A stretch of 40,387 nt of DNA from NCBI GenBank assembly GCA_016234555.1, contig JACRBJ010000026.1, positions 1 through 40,387 on the forward strand, in the 5' to 3' direction. A model generated the notes under the pieces. That model saw only the letters and a program-made list of their open reading frames with translations, did no database searches and was not told the DNA's origin. Position 1 is the first letter of the stretch; each line of letters starts with the position of its first letter. Made by a program: the position numbers and the translations under genes. The stretch comes from Chloroflexota bacterium (GTDB taxonomy: Bacteria > Chloroflexota > Anaerolineae > Anaerolineales > Villigracilaceae). Of this stretch, positions 31,803 through 40,124 are shown one piece after another.

Positions 31803-33713
31803 ATGACAGAAGATCAGCCCTACGACACGATGTTCCAGGATGCAATGGACGCCCTGCGGCGCGGGGACAAGCCACGCGCGAAGGATTTGCTCACGCGCCT
31901 GCTCAAGACGGATCAAAACAATACGACCTATTGGATCTGGCTCAGCGCCGCGGTGGATAACAAGAAGGAGCGGGTCTACTGTCTGCAAACCGCCTACAAC
32001 ATCGACCCCGAAAATGGGACTGCGAAACGGGGTTTGATCCTGCTGGGGGCTTTGTCGCCCGATGAAAGCATCCAGCCGTTTCCGATGAATCGTCCGCGCA
32101 CATGGGAGGAAAAGCTTCTGCTTTCCAGCGAGAAGCCGAAGGAAAAGGGTTTCAAGGCGCTTACAAGGAATCCCGTGACGCGGCTGGTGACGATTGTGCT
32201 AATTCTGGTGGGGGTGTTTTCGGCGGTGATCTTTGGCTTTGTCCTGCCGCGGCAGACGTTTGTGGCTCCCACTCAGTCGTTTACCCCCGGACCTTCACCG
32301 ACCTTTACCACGACGCCCACCGTATGGGGCGCGACTGCGGCTCCGACGAGGCCCTTCTCAGGTCCTACGCCGTTGTGGATGATGCTTCCGCAGACGTACA
32401 CTCCCACCGCCGTTTACGTCAACACGCCGCGCGCGGCGCAATCCATCGACCAGTATCGCTCGGCAAAGATCGCGTACCAAAACGGCGATTGGGATTCCTA
32501 TATCGCCAGCATGGAGTTGATCGCCGACCTGGAGCCTGAGGCGGCGGATGTCCGTTACCTGATCGGCGAGGCGTACCGCTTCAAGGGCGATGTGGACAAC
32601 GCTTTGGATTTCTACAACGAGGCTTTGAAGCTCGATCCCGATTTCGGCGCTCCGTACCTGGGGCTGGCGCGCGTCCGCCTGCTGGACAACCCGGATGTGA
32701 ACGTGGAGTACCTGTTCGACGAAGCCATTGACCGCGACCCGGGTTTCGGCGAAATCTATCTCGAACGGGCGCGTTATTTCCTCTTCCACAACAATGCCAA
32801 GTCTGCCATCAAAGACCTCAACGAGGCGGATAAGCTCTTGCCGAATTCCCCGGCGGTGTATATGGCTTTCGCCGATGCCTACCTGATGCTCGAAGACAAC
32901 AGGAGCGCGCTGGAAGCCGCCCAGAAGGCGTATTCGCTCGACATCACCGATCCGCTGGTTTACAGGACGCTCGGCTCGCTCTACATCGAGAATGGACAAT
33001 ACGAACGCGCCATCGAGGCTTTGAACGTGTACGTGGTGTACGCCCCCACCAATGACCGCGCCTTTGCGCTGCTGGGACGCGCCTACTACGAGATGAAGGA
33101 TTACAAATCGGCGGTGGAGAACTTCGACAAGGCGGAGGAACTCAACCGCAACAGTTTGCGGAAGTCCTACATCTACCGGGGACTTGCCAACCTGGAGCTG
33201 GGAAACATCGATCAGGCGGTGCAGGACCTGGAAAACGCCCTGAGCGAGGATGACAAGTCCTTCCCGGTGAGCCTGGGGCTGGCGCGCGCCTATTTCATTC
33301 AGGAGAAGTTTGGCAGCACCTATCTGAGAGCCGATGTGCTCATGTCGCTGGCGAAGACCGACGAGGAGACCGCGCTGGCGCTTTACTGGCGCGCCATGAG
33401 CCAGGAGAAACGCGGCGAAGCCAAGCTGGCGGTGAAGGACTGGCAGGAACTGCTCAAGATGGACGAGGACGCCATGACGACGGAAATGCGCTCCGACGCG
33501 GAGACGCACCTGAAGGCGGTTGTCACGCCGACGAATACCGCCAAGCCCGTCACTCCCACTGCCACGAAGAAGGGCGGCGCGACGCCGACCGCCACCGCGA
33601 CCGCGAAGGGCGGAACCGCGACCCCGACCGCGAAGAAGGGGACTGTCACTCCCACTGTGACCATCACGCCGACGGTTGGGGTAATCGTCCCATCCCTTAC
33701 GCCGAAGCCGTAG
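31803..33713 (+). CDS. Membrane-anchored TPR protein with Thr/Pro-rich tail
   Basis: The 636-residue protein has a short cytoplasmic TPR-like start (residues 1-80), one membrane helix (about 127-148) and a Thr/Pro linker (150-205). A run of about nine TPR units follows (220-530; for example VRYLIGEAYRFKGDVDNALDFYNEALKLDPDFGAPY), then a repetitive Thr/Pro/Lys tail (TPTATKKGG-like, 540-636). It is probably a scaffold outside the membrane. No enzyme domain is seen. Together with the neighbouring C39/TPR protein it suggests a surface assembly role, which is inference. Confidence 0.85.
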   Translation: MTEDQPYDTMFQDAMDALRRGDKPRAKDLLTRLLKTDQNNTTYWIWLSAAVDNKKERVYCLQTAYNIDPENGTAKRGLILLGALSPDESIQPFPMNRPRTWEEKLLLSSEKPKEKGFKALTRNPVTRLVTIVLILVGVFSAVIFGFVLPRQTFVAPTQSFTPGPSPTFTTTPTVWGATAAPTRPFSGPTPLWMMLPQTYTPTAVYVNTPRAAQSIDQYRSAKIAYQNGDWDSYIASMELIADLEPEAADVRYLIGEAYRFKGDVDNALDFYNEALKLDPDFGAPYLGLARVRLLDNPDVNVEYLFDEAIDRDPGFGEIYLERARYFLFHNNAKSAIKDLNEADKLLPNSPAVYMAFADAYLMLEDNRSALEAAQKAYSLDITDPLVYRTLGSLYIENGQYERAIEALNVYVVYAPTNDRAFALLGRAYYEMKDYKSAVENFDKAEELNRNSLRKSYIYRGLANLELGNIDQAVQDLENALSEDDKSFPVSLGLARAYFIQEKFGSTYLRADVLMSLAKTDEETALALYWRAMSQEKRGEAKLAVKDWQELLKMDEDAMTTEMRSDAETHLKAVVTPTNTAKPVTPTATKKGGATPTATATAKGGTATPTAKKGTVTPTVTITPTVGVIVPSLTPKP

Positions 33714-33946
33714 TTTTGCAAGATGAGTTCCCCCTGTCCGTAGTTTGGTTACGAAGTTTCGTAGTTGAGTTTCCATACCTCGCGGCAATTCCCTGCATGA
33801 GGAAATTCTTGCAGGAAGCCGTAAAGTCAGAGGCTATGTTTGGTTGTCGAGCCTGCCGCGGCACACGTTCCAGCGCCAGTCAATACAAACCATTCAGCGT
33901 TTATTTCCAATCGTCAAACTAAAAATCAACTTTAGAGACAGCGACC
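33714..33946. other. Gene-free stretch
   Basis: In 233 bases I see no convincing gene; a 68-codon frame is present but has no ribosome site. A small stem, TTCCCTGCA...TTGCAGGAA (33789-33817), is the only structure noted. Confidence 0.5.
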
Positions 33947-34861
33947 ATGACTATCATAATACGCCCTGGAATAAGGGAAGACTTGTTTGATGTTTTTGTT
34001 GTCTTCCAGCTTGCTCTGCACGGTCTCTATCAAAGTGTGGGGCAGGCTGCGCCGGAAGATAAGCCAAATCCCCAAGACCTTTCACCCGCCTTTAAGTATT
34101 TTCGAATGTTTACAGAATACTTCACACAGACCGCCGAACATTTCTGGGTGGCAGAAGATGATGGAGAGATTGTCGGTTTCTCCCGTTCCATGGTGCGGGA
34201 AAACATACGGCAATTATCAGAACTCTTTGTCCACCCTGATAAGCAGGCCCAAGGAGTCGGAAAACGCCTGCTGGAAGCGGCGTTTCCGTCGGATGACGCA
34301 CATAATCGGGTTGTCATTGGCACGTCAGATGTCCATGCTGTCATCCGCTATCTAAAATCGGGAGTGAAATTCCGCTTCACGATCTATGACTGGTCGCGCA
34401 AACCGGAGATCATTCCCTTTGAAACGGATCTCTCCATTGAGCCATTCACTCCCACGCCCGATAATTTGGCAATCCTGAACTCCATTGACCAGATCATCTT
34501 GGGGTATACACGGGAAATTGACCATATTTGGTTGAGCAAAAACCGGCATGGTCATTTTTATCGCCGCAGGGGACAAGTCGTTGGGTATAGTTACGTAAGC
34601 CATCGAGCAGGTCCAATTGCCATGCTCTATAATAATGACTTCCACACAGCCTTGGCGCATGTGGAAAGCGAAATGACAAAATATGTTGATGATGTGTGGG
34701 AAAATATGTGTATACCCGTCCCGATGACCAACACAGCCGCCGTAGAATATGTGTTACAGCGCGGATTCCAAACATCCCCATTGTTGGAGCATTTCATGAG
34801 TGATAAGCCGTTGGGCCAATACGAAAATTACATCTTCATGGATCCACCATTCATCACATAA
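33947..34861 (+). CDS. GNAT family N-acetyltransferase (two-lobe)
   Basis: The 304-residue protein has a GNAT domain in its first half: WVAEDDGEIVGFSRSM (motif region, about 67-82) and LFVHPDKQAQGVGKRLLEAAF, with the acetyl-CoA loop Q-x-x-G-V-G-K (about 99-115). The second half (about 165-300) looks like a second degenerate GNAT lobe (GQVVGYSYVSHRAGPIAMLYN). The substrate is unknown. It stands alone, flanked by two gene-poor gaps. Confidence 0.82.
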   Translation: MTIIIRPGIREDLFDVFVVFQLALHGLYQSVGQAAPEDKPNPQDLSPAFKYFRMFTEYFTQTAEHFWVAEDDGEIVGFSRSMVRENIRQLSELFVHPDKQAQGVGKRLLEAAFPSDDAHNRVVIGTSDVHAVIRYLKSGVKFRFTIYDWSRKPEIIPFETDLSIEPFTPTPDNLAILNSIDQIILGYTREIDHIWLSKNRHGHFYRRRGQVVGYSYVSHRAGPIAMLYNNDFHTALAHVESEMTKYVDDVWENMCIPVPMTNTAAVEYVLQRGFQTSPLLEHFMSDKPLGQYENYIFMDPPFIT

Positions 34862-34881
34862 GACGTTGCTGTTCCGAAACG

Positions 34882-34905
34882 CACCTAGTACGGTGTGATT
34901 AGGTG
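34882..34905. other. Hairpin downstream of the GNAT gene
   Basis: CACCTA (34882-34887) and TAGGTG (34900-34905) pair with a 12-base loop. No T-run follows. The gap to the next small gene shows nothing else. Confidence 0.3.
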
Positions 34906-35003
34906 ACTGGGATTCGCCGCCGTTTTTTGACGTTTTTGAGCTTAGAGTTTTCCCTGTTCCCGGACAGAGTCCACGCCCGCCCTGACGCAGGAGATAAAAA
35001 GTC

Positions 35004-35102
35004 ATGAGCAACCAGCAAAGTACGTTTTCACACGAATGTCATTACCTGCGGTTTGATCCCGGGTTGGCAAAATTCATTCAGGTTGACAGGAGAACACAAT
35101 GA
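35004..35102 (+). CDS. Small upstream open reading frame, 32 residues
   Basis: An ATG at 35004 with GGAG about 10 bases ahead opens a 32-codon frame (MSNQQSTFSHECHYLRFDPG...). It ends in TGA overlapping the next gene's ATG (ATGA at 35099-35102). This overlap suggests translational coupling or a leader peptide. I recognise no homologue, and chance cannot be excluded. Confidence 0.4.
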   Translation: MSNQQSTFSHECHYLRFDPGLAKFIQVDRRTQ

Positions 35103-35344
35103 TTTACTTATATGAAAAGGAATCCAATAAACTTCTGGGGGAAATCAGCGAGGCTCAACTTCAATTCCTCGTAGAACAACTCGAGGAAGAGTGGATGGAG
35201 GATCAGGATTATGCCATCACGCCCTTGCTGGTGGAAGTGTTCGAGAATGAAAAAGCCGATGCGAAATTAATTTCCCTGCTCAGGGAAGCGCTTGGTGGTA
35301 AGGGAGAGGTGGAGGTTGCTTGGAGGAGGCAGGAAGCTAATTGA
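35099..35344 (+). CDS. Small acidic conserved-type protein, 81 residues
   Basis: The protein starts MIYLYEKESNKLLGEISEAQLQFLVEQLEEEW and ends in an alpha-helical LISLLREALGG. I recall similar 75-80-residue proteins in Chloroflexota and Planctomycetes, sometimes carrying a doubtful 'galactosyldiacylglycerol synthase' label. At this size that activity is not credible. A GGAGA ribosome site precedes the ATG. Function unknown. Confidence 0.7.
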   Translation: MIYLYEKESNKLLGEISEAQLQFLVEQLEEEWMEDQDYAITPLLVEVFENEKADAKLISLLREALGGKGEVEVAWRRQEAN

Positions 35345-35616
35345 CAAAGCTCCAGGCGATCACAATTTTGGCGGTTGAACTGTTTGCGTGTGTAAGGGTT
35401 GCCCAGCATAGCGTCTGGGACGCTTCGCGTGCGCCACGTCCTTTGAACAGTCGGGCGTCTCGCGGAGCATGGCTTTGATTTTTTGCCTCCAAGCATTGTC
35501 CATGTCCGTCCAACAGTCCAGTAAAACGTGTTATTGGGCACCGTTTGTTGGCTGCAATTTTTTCGATAATTTGGATTTCCTGTAAATGGCTTCCCTGCAA
35601 ACGAGAAGAGGCACAC
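35345..35616. other. Gene-free stretch
   Basis: The 272 bases contain a small stem AGCGTC-TGG-GACGCT (35410-35424) and no gene that I can support on either strand. Confidence 0.5.
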
Positions 35617-36192
35617 ATGAATTGGATCCTGAACTTTGTATGGGTGTTGGTCGTTGAATATATCCAAAATGTTCCCTTTATGGTTGGCGTCGTTGCAGGG
35701 TTGTCCAGCCTCAGGAGGGGATTGCCCTGGTGGGAGTCGTCGCTGATGTTTGTAGGTGGTAGTTTTGCCTCCGCCGTTCTGATCTCCAGCACGGAGTGGC
35801 TCAAGGTGATGGCGACCACACGCGTGGCTAAACGTCCTAATCTCTTCAGGATGCTCCGCATGGGGCTTATCTTCTCGGTTGCTTGCGGACTCATGGTGGT
35901 CTATTTCATCCTGACTTCCCCGCTCGAGAATCCATCTCTGGTGGATGTCGCCTTCGGTATCCTGATCGGTGCGGCGACCGCGATAGTCCAGGCAAGGAAT
36001 AACGTTTCTCCCAGGTTGGTTACCCTGCACGCTCTGGGTTTTGCAGTCACCGGCGGCAGTATGGTGGCGTTAATTCGGTGGTCTGCGGAGGCTGCGCCGG
36101 GCTGGCAAATGCTTGCCTGGATTAGCTGGCTCACCCTGATGATGAGTATTTTGATCGTTCTCTTCGATTACGTGCCGTTTCTTCGCCGTTGA
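35617..36192 (+). CDS. Integral membrane protein of unknown function, 191 residues
   Basis: The protein has about six hydrophobic segments: near residues 5-28, 40-57, 80-102, 112-128, 140-155 and 165-187. No family motif was recognised. Charged residues between segments 2 and 3 (EWLKVMATTRVAKRPNLFRMLR) form the main cytoplasmic loop. The ATG at 35617 is preferred because AGAAGAGG precedes it and it begins right before the first hydrophobic segment; an upstream ATG at 35545 would add a Cys-rich 24-residue extension. Confidence 0.7.
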   Translation: MNWILNFVWVLVVEYIQNVPFMVGVVAGLSSLRRGLPWWESSLMFVGGSFASAVLISSTEWLKVMATTRVAKRPNLFRMLRMGLIFSVACGLMVVYFILTSPLENPSLVDVAFGILIGAATAIVQARNNVSPRLVTLHALGFAVTGGSMVALIRWSAEAAPGWQMLAWISWLTLMMSILIVLFDYVPFLRR

Positions 36193-36328
36193 CTTCCTGT
36201 CATCCCGCCGCCTATAGTTGGGCGCACTATTAAATAATCTTTGGCGCTGTTTGGGCTAACTTAAAGAGAAGTGTGTAAAAAGTCGGGAGTCTTGGTATCA
36301 CTTGCAGGTGACAAAAATGAAAAGGATA

Positions 36329-36334
36329 TAAACT
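36329..36334 (+). promoter_or_regulatory. -10 box of the GT87-like gene (leaderless spacing)
   Basis: TAAACT lies 6 bases before the ATG at 36341. The 148-base gap upstream shows no gene. Confidence 0.45.
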
Positions 36335-36340
36335 AAATAG

Positions 36341-37144
36341 ATGAACGTAATGGAAATCACCCGTAAATATATTATGCCAGTGGGACTCGCTGTGCTTATT
36401 GCTTTTGTAATGAGTCGTGTTCCTAAAATTGGCATAGATTTTAATATGTTATATTCGGCTGGACGGGCGGTTTTGAATTTGGAAAACCCGTATGTAATCT
36501 CACCGGGCTTCTACGCTCCTCCCTGGATGTTGTTGGTCCTTGCGCCGATTGCATTACTCGAACTCCAGACGGCAAGGTGGGTGTGGTTTGCGCTTGGTAT
36601 TATTTGCTACATTATCGCATTCAAGCGGTTGCAACTATCGAACTTGAGCGTTATGGTACTACTGCTCAATCCATTCGTATACTTTGACTTGATGCTGGGC
36701 AATTACCAATGGCTGATATTTCTTGGCGCAACTTTGCCCGTTGAATTTGGGTCGTGGATTGTTATACTGAAGCCGCAAGTATCATTTGTTCTGTTTGGGC
36801 TGTGGTTAAAACAGCGGCGCTGGGTATCGCTTATTCCAATAGCTGCGATTGCCACGTTATTTGCCTTGCAGGTGTATGTCTTGCCGAATCCGGGCGGAAT
36901 GTTCTGGTCTACTGATGTGTGGCCTTATGGCATCCCTGTTGGGATTGCGCTGGCGTGGTTTGCCGTGAAGCGGGATGATATGTTGCTTGCGCTGGCAGCC
37001 GCGCCATTTTTGACACCTTATGTCGGGGTGACAACCTGGACAATGGCATTGCTACCGTTGACACGAAACAAGTTAGCGCTTGCAGCAGGTATGCTGGTTA
37101 GCTGGGTGGTTGGCATGTATTGGGTTTCTCTACCGAACATTTAA
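36341..37144 (+). CDS. GT87-like (DUF2029) membrane glycosyltransferase
   Basis: The 267-residue protein has about eight membrane segments and the N-terminal pattern of GT87/DUF2029 enzymes: IDFNMLYSAGRAVLNLENPY, followed by YAPPWMLLVLAPIALLELQTARWVW. GT87 mannosyltransferases use polyprenyl-linked mannose on the outer face of the membrane. This protein is shorter than usual (350-450 residues), so it may be a reduced member. Activity is uncertain. Base composition is lower in GC than its neighbours. Confidence 0.7.
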   Translation: MNVMEITRKYIMPVGLAVLIAFVMSRVPKIGIDFNMLYSAGRAVLNLENPYVISPGFYAPPWMLLVLAPIALLELQTARWVWFALGIICYIIAFKRLQLSNLSVMVLLLNPFVYFDLMLGNYQWLIFLGATLPVEFGSWIVILKPQVSFVLFGLWLKQRRWVSLIPIAAIATLFALQVYVLPNPGGMFWSTDVWPYGIPVGIALAWFAVKRDDMLLALAAAPFLTPYVGVTTWTMALLPLTRNKLALAAGMLVSWVVGMYWVSLPNI

Positions 37145-37197
37145 CTGTAATCTATGACTGGGCGTTCCTTGTGCTTGTCGCTGGAGAATTTTTGAGC

Positions 37198-37557
37198 TTA
37201 CCCGCTCTGTCTTTGGGCATTCTCCCGTCGGCAGGCATCGCAGGGACACAGGGCGCGCAGGTAATGCCAGTTGAAAATCCCGGCGTCGTGACCGTCCTCC
37301 CAGACGATGGTTAACGCGTAGGAGCCGACAGCGACCACGTTTGACAGGCTGGTGGCGGGGGAGTCTTCCATTTGGCGGGTGAATACTTCCGCGTCGGGTT
37401 CCGACTTCATGTTCTCGTGTCCGCCACGGCAGGAGGCGCAGGGACAGGCGGCGCGCAACAGCCCAAATGGATAGACGCTCGTGTGACCGTCGTCCCAGGT
37501 GATGGTGAACTCCTTTTTGCTCTTGCTGGCATTGACGCCTGTTGGTTTGTGTGACAT
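37198..37557 (-). CDS. DUF971 family protein with two CPC-x2-C motifs
   Basis: The 119-residue protein has the DUF971 (gamma-butyrobetaine hydroxylase-like N-terminal) pattern: ITWDDGHTSVYPFGLLRAACPCASCRGG and VGSYALTIVWEDGHDAGIFNWHYLRALCPCDACR. The two halves look like internal repeats, each ending in C-P-C-x2-C, suitable for zinc or an Fe-S ligand. The DUF971 domain occurs alone or with Fe-S carrier proteins in other bacteria. A GGAGA ribosome site precedes the ATG. Confidence 0.85.
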   Translation of the reverse strand: MSHKPTGVNASKSKKEFTITWDDGHTSVYPFGLLRAACPCASCRGGHENMKSEPDAEVFTRQMEDSPATSLSNVVAVGSYALTIVWEDGHDAGIFNWHYLRALCPCDACRRENAQRQSG

Positions 37558-37576
37558 GTTATCTCCGTTGAATGGA

Positions 37577-37624
37577 GACCCTAAGGGTTTTTGCGAGGCC
37601 TCGAAAAGAGAAACCTTTAGGGTC
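37577..37624. terminator. Hairpin repeat between SH3-protein and DUF971 genes
   Basis: The arms GACCCTAAGGGTTT (37577-37590) and AAACCTTTAGGGTC (37611-37624) pair with one mismatch around an inner GAGGCCTC palindrome. The arms match the hairpin at 12593-12621. It lies downstream of the SH3 gene and may terminate it. Confidence 0.6.
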
Positions 37625-37634
37625 CTTTATGAAT

Positions 37635-38111
37635 TTACGGCGAAGGGACCACCGCCAGAAAGTCCGCGGCAGCCCAGCCGGCGCGGGTTTCGTCGTAGGG
37701 TGCGACCAGATACCACCAGGTATATCCGTCTGCTACTTCGGAGCCTTCGCGCACGATGAAGACTTCATCTTCCCCGCCAAAGAATACGGTATCGCTGTTC
37801 AGCCCCGGCGCTGAACGGATTCTTAATCCCTCGCCCTCTGTCCCGCTGATTTGCACGTAGCCGCCAACTCCAATCGTGTTGGGCGCAAGAGTCGGGGTGA
37901 CCAGGTTTGGGTCGAGGGTGGGGGTGGGAGTCACGTTGGGGGTGTGGGTGGGGGCGGGGATCAGGGTCAGGTCGGCGGGGGCAAATCCAACTTCGGGCGA
38001 AAGTCGCGGGGAGGTAAATCCGATCACGATCAACGTGATGAGGATGAATCCGCCCGCAAATCCGATTGCGCCAAAGAACACCGAACGATTGAGATAGGGT
38101 TTCAAGTCCAT
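37635..38111 (-). CDS. Membrane-anchored bacterial SH3-domain protein
   Basis: The 158-residue protein has one membrane helix (about 13-33), a Thr/Pro linker (TPNVTPTPTLDPNLVTPTLAPN, about 57-78 in part) and a C-terminal SH3-type domain (GLRIRSAPGLNSDTVFFGGEDEVFIV...WWYLVAPYDETRAGWAAADFL). Such domains often bind cell-wall peptides. It begins 3 bases after the stop of the lipid-kinase gene, so the two are one operon. Confidence 0.85.
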   Translation of the reverse strand: MDLKPYLNRSVFFGAIGFAGGFILITLIVIGFTSPRLSPEVGFAPADLTLIPAPTHTPNVTPTPTLDPNLVTPTLAPNTIGVGGYVQISGTEGEGLRIRSAPGLNSDTVFFGGEDEVFIVREGSEVADGYTWWYLVAPYDETRAGWAAADFLAVVPSP

Positions 38112-38114
38112 TGT

Positions 38115-39062
38115 TTACTTCTTGTTTGGGAGTCTCAGCAGGTAATGGGCGTTTGTCGGCATGAGCACTTTCAGCGCCCGGTGCTTGATTCTAATGTCGG
38201 CATGACGGCTGCCGCGCGCGGGATCGCCGTCCAATTGGATGGAAAATGCCGCGTCGGATTCTATCTGCACATGGTGAAACGGTAAACAGCGCGCCTGGTC
38301 GGATGTGAGGTGACGTCCCGCGACGAGGTCGAAGAAATGGCGCAGCGCATCGGCAACATTGTCGCCGCTCAACAGCCACAGGTCCATTTCGTTGTCGTCG
38401 AGTTGAGCTTGCGGCGAAAGCAGCGACATGCCGCCCGCGTAGTGACGGATGTTGGTCGCCACCGCCACCAGGTAATGTCCTTCCACCAGGTCGCCGTCCG
38501 CCCAAACGCGCAGGTCAAGCCCGTGCCAGAAGGTGGCTTCCAAAACGGTCGTGGCAAAAAAGTGCGGCACCGAAATATGTTTGAAAAGGCGCGGACGAGG
38601 TTCAATTTTTTCGATGGCTTTCGCGTCCAGACCGATGCCCGCCCACAGCAAAAACGGCTGGTCGTTGCACATGCCCACATCCACCCGCTGCGGCTCGACG
38701 TTCGCCAGCAGGGCGGCGTTCTCCCGCAACGCCCACCAGCGCAGCCAGCTAAACGGTTTTTGTCCCTGCTCCAATGCCCAGACGTTGGTGGTGCCTGCTG
38801 GCAACACTGCCAGCGCGGTTTCTGAATCCATCAACCCGCTGGCGACCTGTCCCATGGTTCCATCGCCACCGATGGCAAAGACCGCGTCATATTTTTCCGC
38901 GGCTGCCTGATGCGCAGTTTGGGTGGCATGTGTGCCGCTCAAGGTCTCGGCAATCTCCACGTTCCACCCTGCAGCCTTCAGCGGATGAATGATTCCGCGC
39001 ACGAAACGCCTCACGGGATAACGTCCCGCTGCCGGGTTGTAGAGTAAAAGTCCCTTTCGCAT
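38115..39062 (-). CDS. Diacylglycerol kinase-like lipid kinase (DAGK_cat)
   Basis: The 315-residue protein has the catalytic G-G-D-G-T motif (residues 65-69), the N-terminal LLYNPAAGR and LPAGTTNVWALEQG (about 101-116). It belongs to the DagK/YegS/sphingosine-kinase-like family, which phosphorylates lipid hydroxyls with ATP. The usual N-x-F in the PAGT-N-D-F-A motif is replaced by NVWA. TATAAT lies 7 bases before the ATG (39070-39075), so the mRNA is probably leaderless. The SH3-protein gene follows. Confidence 0.88.
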   Translation of the reverse strand: MRKGLLLYNPAAGRYPVRRFVRGIIHPLKAAGWNVEIAETLSGTHATQTAHQAAAEKYDAVFAIGGDGTMGQVASGLMDSETALAVLPAGTTNVWALEQGQKPFSWLRWWALRENAALLANVEPQRVDVGMCNDQPFLLWAGIGLDAKAIEKIEPRPRLFKHISVPHFFATTVLEATFWHGLDLRVWADGDLVEGHYLVAVATNIRHYAGGMSLLSPQAQLDDNEMDLWLLSGDNVADALRHFFDLVAGRHLTSDQARCLPFHHVQIESDAAFSIQLDGDPARGSRHADIRIKHRALKVLMPTNAHYLLRLPNKK

Positions 39063-39069
39063 GGAAGGG

Positions 39070-39075
39070 ATTATA
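39070..39075 (-). promoter_or_regulatory. -10 box of the lipid-kinase gene (leaderless spacing)
   Basis: A consensus TATAAT on the minus strand ends 7 bases before the ATG at 39062. No good -35 was seen at 17 bases. Confidence 0.6.
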
Positions 39076-39089
39076 CCTGAGGGAGAATC

Positions 39090-39120
39090 AGTACGAGGCG
39101 GATAACTTCCGCCTCGTACT
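39090..39120 (-). terminator. 12-bp hairpin between ldh and the lipid-kinase gene
   Basis: AGTACGAGGCGG and CCGCCTCGTACT pair perfectly around a 7-base loop. On the minus strand no T-tract follows, so it is a likely but not certain end for the ldh message. Confidence 0.6.
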
Positions 39121-39123
39121 TTT

Positions 39124-40092
39124 TTAGACTGCTTCAGCTTGTTTCAAGCTGGCAATTCCATCCTTCAACATTTGGGCTGATCGTTCCAGCGCGGACTGCT
39201 CCTCGGGATAAAGCTCCGTCTGCACAATGCGTTTTACGCCACCCTGGCCAATGATACAGGGAATTCCTAGGCACACATCATTCAGTCCATACTCGCCGTC
39301 GAGATAAGTGGAAACGGTCAGCACGCTGTTCTGGTCCTGCAAAATTGTCCCGACAATCCGCACCAGCGACATGCCGATCCCAAAATAGGTGGAGCCTTTG
39401 TAATTGATGATGTGATAAGCCGATTCCTTCACTTCGCGGACAATGCGGTCGCGCTCGCCGTGCCAATCGCGGCAGTTGCCGCACTGCGGACAATAATTAT
39501 CCATTGACACGCCCGCCACGTGAGTCATCGACCAGGCTGCCACTTCGCTGTCACCATGTTCGCCCAAAATGTAGGCGTGGACATTGCCCACGTCAACCTT
39601 GCAGTGCTGGCTGATGAGATAGCGGAAGCGGGAACTATCAAGGACTGTGCCTGAGCCGATGACCCGACTCTTCGACCAGCCGGAGCGTTTCAACGCAACG
39701 TAGGTGAGGATGTCCACCGGGTTGGTTGCCAGAACCAGCACCGCCTGTGACTTTTGCTCCACGATCTCATCGACGATGGTTTCGATGATCGCCGCATTTT
39801 TCTGCAACAGGTTCAAACGCGACTCACCCGGCGCCTGTTTTGCTCCGGCAGTGATGACGATGACCTGCGCATCGGCATAATCACGCTTGTCGCCCGCGCG
39901 GATTTGGACAGACGGATAAAAAGGCAGCCCATGTGCCAGATCAAGCGCCTGACCTTCGGCGAAATCAGGGTTTGCATCGATCAGGCAGATTTGATCGGTA
40001 ATACCCTTTTGCGCCAGGGCATAGGCAAAGGTGGAGCCAACCGCGCCCGCACCCACAATGACAACTTTTCGAGATTTCCAAAGTGTATCCAT
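39124..40092 (-). CDS. ldh: L-lactate dehydrogenase
   Basis: The 322-residue enzyme reduces pyruvate to L-lactate with NADH. It has the N-terminal nucleotide motif GAGAVGST (14-21), the substrate loop KQAPGESR with Q86 (lactate rather than malate specificity) and R92, and catalytic H179 in LGEHGDS. Residues 201-207 read CPQCGNC, a cysteine cluster in the region before the alpha-2F helix; a possible metal or disulfide site. It fits sugar fermentation via the PTS in this window. GAAAGGA precedes the ATG. Confidence 0.95.
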   Translation of the reverse strand: MDTLWKSRKVVIVGAGAVGSTFAYALAQKGITDQICLIDANPDFAEGQALDLAHGLPFYPSVQIRAGDKRDYADAQVIVITAGAKQAPGESRLNLLQKNAAIIETIVDEIVEQKSQAVLVLATNPVDILTYVALKRSGWSKSRVIGSGTVLDSSRFRYLISQHCKVDVGNVHAYILGEHGDSEVAAWSMTHVAGVSMDNYCPQCGNCRDWHGERDRIVREVKESAYHIINYKGSTYFGIGMSLVRIVGTILQDQNSVLTVSTYLDGEYGLNDVCLGIPCIIGQGGVKRIVQTELYPEEQSALERSAQMLKDGIASLKQAEAV

Positions 40093-40118
40093 GATAAAAT
40101 CCTTTCTTCAATTGGGAT

Positions 40119-40124
40119 ATTATA
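40119..40124 (-). promoter_or_regulatory. -10 box of ldh
   Basis: TATAAT on the minus strand, 26 bases upstream of the ATG. The -35 is weak (about TTCCAA at 17 bases), which would suit an activated promoter. Confidence 0.5.

Noticed and set aside
32358..33788. 476-codon open frame on the minus strand
   Set aside because: It is antisense to the TPR gene, Arg/His/Gly-rich, with no recognisable domain.
33716..33922. 68-codon open frame after the TPR gene
   Set aside because: No ribosome site, no recognisable motif and odd composition.
35099..35344. Galactosyldiacylglycerol synthase label for the 81-residue protein
   Set aside because: It is far too short for a glycosyltransferase; it is left as unknown.
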